DNA of 5,279 nt from an uncultured Lachnospiraceae bacterium (GTDB lineage: Bacteria; Bacillota; Clostridia; Lachnospirales; Lachnospiraceae). Shown in pieces: positions 1 to 4,929 of this stretch. Made by a program: the position numbers and the translations under genes. Every line of letters begins with the position of its first letter. The stretch's first letter is position 1. Location of the stretch: assembly GCA_902795625.1 (NCBI GenBank), contig CADBLW010000081.1, positions 1 through 5,279 of the forward strand, in the 5' to 3' direction. A model generated the notes under the pieces. The model did no database searches and was not told the origin of the DNA. It saw nothing but the letters and a program-made list of their open reading frames with translations.

Positions 1-265
1 GGTACTCTACGGAAAATACTCTGTCCCCCGCCGCTGCCGGCAGAACCTCCTCATATACATCGTCGATCGGAGGCTCGGAAAATACGGTTCCGAGAGCCTT
101 CCTGTACGTATCCTCGCTGATATTTTCCACATCATAGCGAACGAACACGCGCACGTTCGTGATCGTCTTCAGACCGAGATACTCCTTGATCTCGCCTGCA
201 AGCTCCTTTGCGCGCACCGCGAAGGGCGCCTTCTTCTCAACATAAATCCGTCTGACAAGACCCAT
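1..265 (-). CDS. purL: Phosphoribosylformylglycinamidine synthase (PurL), N-terminal 88 codons, cut by window edge
   Basis: PurL converts FGAR, glutamine and ATP to FGAM in de novo purine synthesis in the cytosol. The minus-strand reading from 265 is open to the window edge. It begins MGLVRRIYVEKKAPFAV and continues with a leucine-rich helix (KELAGEIKEYLGL), 'NVRVFVRYDVENIS' and 'TVFSEPPIDDVYEE'. This is the N-terminal PurS-like domain layout of the long single-chain PurL found in Clostridia, where the whole protein is over 1,200 residues; only about 7 percent is present here. The ATP-binding and glutaminase domains lie outside the window. The start is supported by GGAGGC at 271-276, five bases upstream of ATG. 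It is divergent from the MraY-like gene and has its own promoter at 343-370. The family call rests on remembered family features, not a search. Confidence 0.88.
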   Translation of the reverse strand, partial: MGLVRRIYVEKKAPFAVRAKELAGEIKEYLGLKTITNVRVFVRYDVENISEDTYRKALGTVFSEPPIDDVYEEVLPAAAGDRVFSVEY

Positions 266-309
266 TTTCCGCCTCCGTTCGGGACCTCAAAGCCCCTGTT
301 TTTCTAGGA

Positions 310-336
310 AATGCCGTGTTTCACGGCGTTTTTGTT
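310..336 (+). terminator. Terminator-like hairpin in the purL leader, oriented on the plus strand
   Basis: Arms at 310-318 and 322-330 enclose a TTT loop. The core GCCGTG/CACGGC is perfect, with one U-G wobble and two A-U pairs extending it to nine pairs in plus-strand RNA. A T-rich tract (329-336, interrupted by one G) follows directly, which is the form of a Rho-independent terminator read rightward. No rightward gene precedes it in the window, so it would stop antisense transcription leaving purL. In the purL transcript the same bases fold less fully (one C-A mismatch) near the predicted 5' end and have no U-tract after them, so the hairpin might instead be a leader structure or mRNA 5' stabiliser. 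Confidence 0.5.
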
Positions 337-342
337 GAAATA

Positions 343-370
343 ATTATAGCACCCGGGCAATCATAATCAA
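343..370 (-). promoter_or_regulatory. Sigma-A-type promoter for purL
   Basis: On the minus strand, TTGATT (370-365) is separated by 16 bases from a perfect TATAAT (348-343). Shifting the -35 by one base to TTTGAT gives 17. Transcription would start near 336 and leave a leader of about 70 bases before the purL ATG. That leader is too short for a purine riboswitch placed wholly downstream, and I do not see the conserved purine aptamer core. No clear PurR box was recognised. Confidence 0.7.
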
Positions 371-393
371 AATGAATATCAATCATTGACTTT

Positions 394-408
394 ATAAGTA
401 ACACTTAT
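394..408. promoter_or_regulatory. Palindromic ATAA-N7-TTAT site, candidate LysR-type operator
   Basis: ATAAGT (394-399) and ACTTAT (403-408) form a perfect six-base inverted repeat around AAC. It fits the general LysR-family pattern T-N11-A (T395 to A407) and exactly the ATAA-N7-TTAT form described for the Bacillus LysR-type regulator CcpC. Its last base is the first base of the -35 element of the rightward promoter, and that promoter drives a unit whose second gene encodes a LysR regulator. A weaker dyad, AATGA (371-375) with TCATT (383-387), lies just to the left and could be a second contact region. Autoregulation is inference from position and pattern. Confidence 0.5.
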
Positions 409-436
409 TGTTTTTTTACTACACTTGTGGTATACT
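408..436 (+). promoter_or_regulatory. Extended -10 promoter for the MraY-like/LysR unit
   Basis: TTGTTT (408-413), a 17-base spacer and TATACT (431-436) form a good sigma-A-type promoter. The spacer ends in TGG (428-430), giving an extended -10 TGnTATACT. Transcription would begin near 443. This matters for gene calling, because the longest possible reading frame of the next gene begins with TTG at 408, inside this promoter and upstream of the start of transcription. Confidence 0.7.
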
Positions 437-494
437 ACAGAGTGCGAAGTTATCAGTATTCCGCGGGTCCCAAAGGCTTGCGGCGGGAGGCTCT

Positions 495-1505
495 ATGATC
501 TCAGAGATATTGTCCCCGGAAACACTCCGGGGAGTTGCTGTCATTCATCTGTTCTACTATATTGCCTGTCTCGGAGGTACGTTAGCGCTGCTTCTGCTGC
601 TGCGCAACGTCATGCCCTGTGACCAGGGGCGTGCCTTCGCGGTCAACGGAGAGCTCTCGAAGGGCAAGACACGCGGTGTGGGATTGCTGTTTATCCTGGG
701 TTTTGTCATTTCCACCTTCCTGTTCGTCAAGATTACGTGGGAACTGGCGATTCTGCTCCTGCTGCTGATCGCGTGCATGCTGACCGGTTTTCTCGATGAC
801 GCGGGGACCGTGCCGTGGGGCGGATTAAAGAAAGGTCTTCTGGATCTCGGCATCGCGCTCGGCGCCGGTTTCGCAGCATGGCAGTTCTACGGAACAAAGG
901 TGTCGTTCCACCTGTTCTCTGTTGAGTCGGAATACGGATACCTTATTCCCGCCTCCATCAAGCTGCCCGCTCCGATCTATATCATTATCGCCGCGGCACT
1001 CGTGTGGGGAGCCATCAACGTGGTGAACTGCACCGACGGTGTGGACGGCCTGTGTACCTCTCTCGCCATCCTCGCGCTGTTCGCGTTCGGTAGACTCGGC
1101 AATGCGTCCGGAATGTCCCTCTGCGAAGAAAACGGCATACTGACCACCGGAATGATCCTTTGCCTGATACCGTACCTGTGGTTCAACGCATCCCCGAGTA
1201 CAATGCTGATGGGCGATGCGGGTTCGCGGGCCCTCGGTTTTCTGTTCGCAATGCTCGCGCTGCGGTCCGGGTTTATGCTTGAGTTTATCCCGATCTGCCT
1301 CGTGTTCATCCTTGACGGCGGTCTCGGACTTCTGAAGCTTGCGCTTCTCCGCTCCGTCAAGATACATATTTTCAAAAATGTACGTCTTCCGCTTCACGAC
1401 CACGCACGCAAGAATCTGAAGTGGGGTGATGCGCAGACCGTGTTCCGGTTCGTGCTCGTGCAACTCGCCGTCATCCTGTTGTATTGGGCCCTGATCGCCT
1501 TGTAA
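495..1505 (+). CDS. MraY/WecA-family membrane phospho-sugar transferase (polyprenyl-phosphate glycosyl-1-phosphate transferase)
   Basis: Predicted 336-residue polytopic membrane enzyme of the MraY/WecA/GT4 family, which moves a phospho-sugar from a UDP-sugar onto undecaprenyl phosphate at the inner face of the membrane. Family motifs occur in order: GFLDDAG (98-104, the metal-linked Asp pair D101-D102), NVVNCTDGVDGL (175-186), NASPSTMLMGDAGSRALG (231-248, with the third family Asp D241), and LPLHDHARKN (298-307). About nine or ten hydrophobic helices are visible, for example 16-36, 62-79, 83-100 and 161-178. The usual PTMGG motif is replaced by KTRGVG (58-63), and the HHH of true MraY reads HDH (301-303). 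The start is ATG 495, with GGGAGG at 485-490; an upstream TTG at 408 lies in the promoter. Length is close to MraY (about 320-360). No mur or fts genes flank it, so it may be a paralogue with another sugar substrate rather than the essential MraY. The next gene follows after 10 bases. Confidence 0.85.
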   Translation: MISEILSPETLRGVAVIHLFYYIACLGGTLALLLLLRNVMPCDQGRAFAVNGELSKGKTRGVGLLFILGFVISTFLFVKITWELAILLLLLIACMLTGFLDDAGTVPWGGLKKGLLDLGIALGAGFAAWQFYGTKVSFHLFSVESEYGYLIPASIKLPAPIYIIIAAALVWGAINVVNCTDGVDGLCTSLAILALFAFGRLGNASGMSLCEENGILTTGMILCLIPYLWFNASPSTMLMGDAGSRALGFLFAMLALRSGFMLEFIPICLVFILDGGLGLLKLALLRSVKIHIFKNVRLPLHDHARKNLKWGDAQTVFRFVLVQLAVILLYWALIAL

Positions 1506-1515
1506 ACGAAACCCT

Positions 1516-2418
1516 ATGGATATCAGTTACGAATTATACAAAGTATTTTACTATGTCGCCACCTCCCGGAGCTTCTCCGAGGCCGGCACGAAACTGTTCA
1601 TCTCGCAGTCCGCGGTGAGCCAGTCGATCCGGTCCTTGGAGCGCAGACTCGGGCAGACGCTCTTCGTGCGCAAGACCAAGCGGGTCACGCTCACGAAGGA
1701 GGGGGAAATGCTCTTCAAGCACATCGAGCCGGCCGTACAGCTGATCCTGCGCGGCGAGGCGCAGGTGCTCAACTCGGGGAGCCACTCCTCACAGCTGCGC
1801 GTCGGTGCAAGCGACACCATTTGCCGTTACGTGCTCGTCCCCTACTTTAAGAAGCTGCACGAGCAGCTCCCGGACGTGCACATCAACATCCTAAACGGCA
1901 CCTCCCCGCAGTGCGCGCGCATGCTCGACGCGGGAGATGTGGACCTGATCATCACGAACTCGCCGAACGCCGCCCTGAGCGGTGACCGCAACGTGATCCC
2001 CGTCAAGACATTTCACGATGTCTTCGTCGGAAATCCGACAGCTTTTCCGTCCTGCTTCCGCGAATCCGGAGGTCACAGGAAACCGCTGTCGCTGTCGGAG
2101 CTGCTGCATTATCCGCTGATGATGCTCAGCAAGCGCTCCGCCACAAGCGAGTTTCTGCACGAACAATTCCAACGGCAGTCCCTCGACCTCGCGCCTGCGA
2201 TCGAGCTGAACAGCAACGACCTGCTGATGGACCTCGCCCGCATCGGACTCGGCATCGCCTGCGTTCCGGATTACTGCCTGAGCGAGGATCCCGAACTTCG
2301 GGAGCTGCTCCTCGCGGAGCCTCTGCCGAACCGCCAGCTGCTTCTCGCGTACGATGAGACAAGGCCTCTCACACCGGCCGCGGAAGCGCTGAAATCAATG
2401 CTTACGGAACAGAACTGA
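1516..2418 (+). CDS. LysR-family transcriptional regulator
   Basis: A 300-residue protein with the standard LysR length and order. An N-terminal winged helix-turn-helix occupies residues 1-62, with FSEAGTKLFISQSAVSQSI at 20-38 as the scanning and recognition helices, followed by the wing-forming LERRLGQTLFVR (41-52). A linker helix spans roughly 63-88, and a periplasmic-binding-protein-like effector domain spans roughly 93-295 (LRVGASDTICRYVLVPYF, DAGDVDLIITN, GLGIACVPDYC). The MDISYELYKVFYYVA opening resembles LysR regulators of Clostridia. It starts only 10 bases after the MraY-like gene, with no recognisable Shine-Dalgarno, so it probably depends on coupled translation. The effector cannot be inferred. 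A LysR-type box lies on the shared promoter at 394-408, which suggests that it regulates its own operon and perhaps divergent purL. No terminator with a T-tract follows it. Confidence 0.93.
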   Translation: MDISYELYKVFYYVATSRSFSEAGTKLFISQSAVSQSIRSLERRLGQTLFVRKTKRVTLTKEGEMLFKHIEPAVQLILRGEAQVLNSGSHSSQLRVGASDTICRYVLVPYFKKLHEQLPDVHINILNGTSPQCARMLDAGDVDLIITNSPNAALSGDRNVIPVKTFHDVFVGNPTAFPSCFRESGGHRKPLSLSELLHYPLMMLSKRSATSEFLHEQFQRQSLDLAPAIELNSNDLLMDLARIGLGIACVPDYCLSEDPELRELLLAEPLPNRQLLLAYDETRPLTPAAEALKSMLTEQN

Positions 2419-2460
2419 CACAGGCTGTGACGCATTGAGATCGTTGCTTACGAAACTGAA
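2386..2460 (+). repeat. Imperfect direct repeat: lysR 3' end and a decayed downstream copy
   Basis: Bases 2386-2414 (the last codons of lysR before the stop) match 2432-2460 in the intergenic region at 22 of 29 positions, offset 46 bases. Read as codons, the first copy gives ALKSMLTEQ and the second gives ALRSLLTKL. Three of the seven differences are silent and two are conservative (K to R, M to L). The second copy lies in a different frame from lysR and is not translated from it. It looks like a remnant of a duplicated LysR C-terminus, but it is short enough that chance is not excluded. Confidence 0.4.
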
Positions 2461-2516
2461 ACTCAGCCGGCTGCAGAACCGGCACAACATACAGACAACA
2501 GACATATTACACGACC

Positions 2517-2523
2517 AGGAGGT
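2517..2523 (+). promoter_or_regulatory. Strong Shine-Dalgarno of the MoxR gene
   Basis: AGGAGGT is a perfect match to the anti-Shine-Dalgarno, eight bases before ATG 2532, and it fixes that start. In the rest of 2419-2516 I found no convincing -35/-10 pair. A weak GCCGG/CCGGC hairpin near 2465-2482 lacks a T-tract. The gene may be transcribed by read-through from lysR or from a promoter not recognisable by eye. Confidence 0.85.
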
Positions 2524-2531
2524 ATCCCTTC

Positions 2532-3470
2532 ATGAGCAAACCGTTAACCGCTCTCAAAACCAACATTCAGAAGGTCATCATCGGCAAGGACGATGTGATT
2601 GACGAGTTGTTCGCTGCGCTGCTTGTCGGCGGACATGTCCTCATCGAGGATGTCCCCGGTACCGGCAAGACAACTCTCGCGAAGGCACTTGCTGCCTCGA
2701 TTTCCGGCGCATTTGCCCGTATCCAGTTTACACCCGACCTGTTGCCGTCGGACATCACCGGCATCAACTACTTCAACCGCAAGAAGGATGACTTCGTGCT
2801 TCGCTACGGTCCGGTGTTCACCAACATTCTGCTCGCGGACGAGCTCAACCGTGCGACGCCTCGTACGCAGTCGGCTCTCCTGGAGTGTATGGAGGAGAAA
2901 CAGGTCACCATCGACGGTGTCACCTACTCACTTGCCGCTCCGTTCTTCGTAATCGCTACGGAAAATCCTATTGAGACCGCAGGTACGTTCCCGCTGCCGG
3001 AAGCGCAGCTTGACCGTTTCCTGATGCGTCTGCCCATGGGTTATCCGACGCAGGAGGAAGAGCTCAGCATCCTCAACCGCTTCAAGACCGACAACCCGCT
3101 CGATTCCCTCCAGCCCGTATACACGCAGGAGGACATCGTTGCAATGCAGCAGGCGTACATCAAGGTGACGATCCATCCGATCCTACAGAAGTACATCCTC
3201 GACATCGTCGCGGCAACCCGCAGCAACCCGAAGGTTCCGATCGGCGCTTCGCCTCGTGCCTCCCTTGCTCTGCAGAACGTTGCTAAGGCTTACGCGTTCA
3301 TCCAGGGCCGCAGCTATGTAACGCCTGAGGACATCGTCCACCTGGCTTGCCCGGTGCTTGCGCACCGTCTCTGCATCGGCCGTGGCGCGTCCCACAGCGC
3401 TTCCCAGACACTGCCAATCATGAAGGACATTCTCTCGAAGGTTCCTGTGCCGACCGAGAGCTGGAGCTGA
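2532..3470 (+). CDS. MoxR-family AAA+ ATPase
   Basis: Complete 312-residue cytosolic ATPase of the MoxR branch of AAA+ proteins, which act as chaperone-like remodelling factors for partner proteins. Visible motifs: Walker A EDVPGTGKTT (39-48), the family-typical TPDLLPSDITG (67-77), Walker B ILLADELNRATPRTQSALLE (99-118, D103-E104), sensor 1 ATENP (142-146), the LPEAQLDRFLMRLP block (155-168, R162 as likely arginine finger), and sensor 2 IGASPRASLAL (237-247). The C-terminal helical lid reaches YVTPEDIV (262-269). Length and all motifs are normal, so the protein should be active. Arginine codons are mostly CGT (8 of 13, the rest CGC), unlike the lysR gene, which may indicate high expression. 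MoxR genes normally sit beside DUF58, VWA or transglutaminase-like genes; here a terminator and a convergent gene follow, and no partner is in the window. Confidence 0.95.
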   Translation: MSKPLTALKTNIQKVIIGKDDVIDELFAALLVGGHVLIEDVPGTGKTTLAKALAASISGAFARIQFTPDLLPSDITGINYFNRKKDDFVLRYGPVFTNILLADELNRATPRTQSALLECMEEKQVTIDGVTYSLAAPFFVIATENPIETAGTFPLPEAQLDRFLMRLPMGYPTQEEELSILNRFKTDNPLDSLQPVYTQEDIVAMQQAYIKVTIHPILQKYILDIVAATRSNPKVPIGASPRASLALQNVAKAYAFIQGRSYVTPEDIVHLACPVLAHRLCIGRGASHSASQTLPIMKDILSKVPVPTESWS

Positions 3471-3477
3471 TCCGGTG

Positions 3478-3493
3478 CCCCGGCAATGCGGGG
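3478..3493 (+). other. GC-rich hairpin just after the MoxR stop
   Basis: CCCCG (3478-3482) and CGGGG (3489-3493) pair around a six-base loop, starting eight bases after the TGA. No T-tract follows, so it is not a standard terminator. It could protect the 3' end of the message or be incidental. Confidence 0.3.
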
Positions 3494-3532
3494 AGTGTCC
3501 GTGCGTTCAAAGTTATATTTTCCGAGACAACG

Positions 3533-3564
3533 AAGGCTGCCGCAGAAACCTGCGACAGCCTTTT
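3533..3564 (+). terminator. Rho-independent terminator of the MoxR gene, possibly bidirectional
   Basis: AAGGCTG (3533-3539) and CGCAG (3541-3545) pair with CTGCG (3550-3554) and CAGCC plus TT (3556-3562) around an AAAC loop, with a single C-A mismatch; TTTT (3561-3564) follows. It lies about 60 bases after the MoxR stop and, read leftward, about 55 bases after the stop of the convergent lipoprotein gene. In the leftward RNA the mismatch becomes a U-G wobble, giving a better stem but only a short U run, so it may serve both converging genes. Confidence 0.75.
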
Positions 3565-3617
3565 CAATGTCTTCGTAATCGTATTGTTTTTGCGATCAAA
3601 ACGTCTCTATCCGTTGA

Positions 3618-4733
3618 TCACTTCTTCGGTGCGGTAAGGATGGTTCCCATCGTAATGGCATCCCACTCATCCGTCTTCGTGATCGTGTATTCCTTCTCGA
3701 TCGTCTTGTAAATGTTGTTGATGCCCTTATTTTGTGCATCGCTGACAGCCTCGCTGACGGCGTCCTCGTATCCGTAGTAGGTGGTGTTGTCCGCCAACTC
3801 TACGATGTAGATACCGTAGTTCGTCTCCAGGAGACGGATCTCGCCGACCTTCATGTTCAGCGCGAGATTTACGTACTGCGTGTCAAGGCTTGCGCAGTCG
3901 GCAATACTGAAATTGCTCTGGCCGAGGTTCAGGATGTCCGACCTCTTCGAGTAGATCTGCTCGAGGGAAGTACCGGACAGCGCGTCCTGATAACAATCGT
4001 TCATCGTCGCCACACGCTTCGCGGTATCTCCGGCCTTCATGTTCAGCTCGGCATTTTCATCGCTCTTGGTCAGGTATACGTAGTTCGTCTTGTACAGACG
4101 GTAGTTTTCCTTGTCGATCGTAGCTGCGATCGCCTCGCGGTCCACAACCACGTTGGAGGCCATGATCGAGCTGAACTGGTCTGCGAGGAAAATTCGCTCA
4201 TAGTTGTCGCGGATTACTTCCTGCGTCATACCGCAGCGGGCGCGCTGTTCAGGAGTGAATTTGGCGAGGAACTGCTGCGTGGTCTGATCCAGCATCTTCA
4301 CGCGGCCTTCCGTCATCGTAACATTGGCATCCTTGGCCTCATAGTACATCAGAAGAGTGTAAAGCATGCTGGCGTACACCGCTTCCTTGTACAGTTCACT
4401 CATCTTCTCCCCGTTCGATCCGGGAAGCGACCAGAAATCAACGTTCTCTCCGTAGAGACCCGTGTAATACTCTTCGTTCGCTTTGTAGTTTTCGATGCCG
4501 TCCAGCTCGTTATACGCCAGATAATATGTGAACATATCGAGCGTTACGTCGTACTTCTTATCGCCCTTCGTGATGGTGAGAACGACCTTCTTGGCGTTGG
4601 CCGCCGCATTTTCCCGCGCGAGCTCTGCGTACTCCGCTTCCGTCAGCTTTTTTTCGCCGCATCCGGTAAGCACTCCCGCGCACGAAACGAACATGCAGAG
4701 CGCGCAGATTACGGCAAGTATCCTTCTTTTCAT
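3618..4733 (-). CDS. Secreted lipoprotein with PrsA/SurA-like (parvulin-foldase-like) architecture
   Basis: A 371-residue protein with a lipoprotein signal peptide: MKRR, a hydrophobic core and the lipobox LTGC with C25 as the lipidation site. It should be anchored on the outer face of the membrane. Residues 50-200 are helical and resemble the SurA/PrsA N-terminal chaperone region (ITKGDKKYDVTLDMFTYYL, EVIRDNYERIFLADQF). Residues 214-315 follow the parvulin plan: a strand (KTNYVYLTK), a helix with DALSGTSLEQIYS, and a final LNMKVGEIRLLETNYGIYIV. The histidines usual in ARHIL and GYHIV motifs are N/Y and Y, so isomerase activity is doubtful. The start at 4733 has GAGGT six bases upstream; a longer reading from TTG 4784 would start almost at the transcription start and spoil the signal peptide. 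It is transcribed alone and converges on the MoxR gene. Lipoprotein is certain; the foldase family is probable. Confidence 0.8.
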   Translation of the reverse strand: MKRRILAVICALCMFVSCAGVLTGCGEKKLTEAEYAELARENAAANAKKVVLTITKGDKKYDVTLDMFTYYLAYNELDGIENYKANEEYYTGLYGENVDFWSLPGSNGEKMSELYKEAVYASMLYTLLMYYEAKDANVTMTEGRVKMLDQTTQQFLAKFTPEQRARCGMTQEVIRDNYERIFLADQFSSIMASNVVVDREAIAATIDKENYRLYKTNYVYLTKSDENAELNMKAGDTAKRVATMNDCYQDALSGTSLEQIYSKRSDILNLGQSNFSIADCASLDTQYVNLALNMKVGEIRLLETNYGIYIVELADNTTYYGYEDAVSEAVSDAQNKGINNIYKTIEKEYTITKTDEWDAITMGTILTAPKK

Positions 4734-4793
4734 CTTAAACCTCACTTCATATGCCGCCCCGAAAAAGGCGACGGATTCCCACAATCGGTCTTT

Positions 4794-4822
4794 ATCATAC
4801 CATAGAAAACAGCGACGGTCAA
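4794..4822 (-). promoter_or_regulatory. Extended -10 promoter for the lipoprotein gene
   Basis: On the minus strand, TTGACC (4822-4817), a 17-base spacer ending in TGG, and TATGAT (4799-4794) form a near-consensus promoter with an extended -10. Transcription would start near 4787, leaving a leader of about 54 bases before ATG 4733. It resembles the promoter at 408-436 in spacing and TGG extension. It lies directly downstream of the 15-bp repeat array, which is therefore upstream of the -35. Confidence 0.8.
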
Positions 4823-4837
4823 AAGAATTTTCTGTGT

Positions 4838-4929
4838 CAGCGCCTTCCGCGCTACAGCTTTCCGCATCACAGCTTTCCGCATCACAGTTTTCCGCATCAC
4901 AGCTTTCCGCATTCCTTTGTTCCGCGTCA
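4838..4929. repeat. Degenerate 15-bp tandem repeat array
   Basis: Units of CAGCTTTCCGCATCA (plus strand) occur at 4855-4869 and 4870-4884 (identical), 4885-4899 (one change) and 4900-4914 (last bases changed). Diverged edge copies lie at 4838-4854 (17 bases) and 4915-4929. The right-hand copy contains the TGA of the transporter gene. On the minus strand the unit is CTG TGA TGC GGA AAG in the transporter's frame, so the transporter's stop is repeated in frame in most copies. The array fills most of the gap between the transporter and the lipoprotein promoter. It is not CRISPR: there are no spacers. It most likely arose by replication slippage from the 3' end of the transporter gene. Confidence 0.85.
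4839..4853 (-). terminator. Weak hairpin at the end of the repeat array
   Basis: AGCGC and GCGCT pair perfectly around a five-base loop within the most diverged repeat copy. On the minus strand it is followed by A-rich and then short T-rich sequence rather than a proper U-tract. It is the only hairpin between the transporter stop and the next promoter, so it may weakly terminate the transporter message. Confidence 0.25.

Noticed and set aside
266..345. A purine riboswitch in the purL leader
   Set aside because: The leader after the predicted start is only about 70 bases, and I could not find the three-way-junction core of the purine aptamer.
371..390. A Fur-type iron box in the divergent promoter region
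   Set aside because: The AT-rich dyad resembles a Fur box only loosely, with several mismatches and a seven-base centre; none of the neighbouring genes is an iron gene.
825..1463. A 212-codon minus-strand frame inside the MraY-like gene
   Set aside because: It is antisense to a gene with clear family motifs, highly charged and H/E/R-rich, and without a domain or start signals.
3594..3619. A GATCAA/TTGATC inverted repeat over the stop of the lipoprotein gene
   Set aside because: The stem is only six pairs with a 14-base loop and no T-tract in either direction, so it is not supportable as a terminator.
3732..4805. A 357-codon open frame on the plus strand opposite the lipoprotein gene
   Set aside because: It lies almost wholly antisense to a gene with a lipobox signal peptide, promoter and Shine-Dalgarno. 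Its translation has no domain, is rich in V, H and R as expected for an antisense frame, and has no ribosome binding site that I can see.
4838..4929. A possible CRISPR array
   Set aside because: The units are 15 bases and directly adjacent with no spacers, so it is a tandem minisatellite-like repeat.
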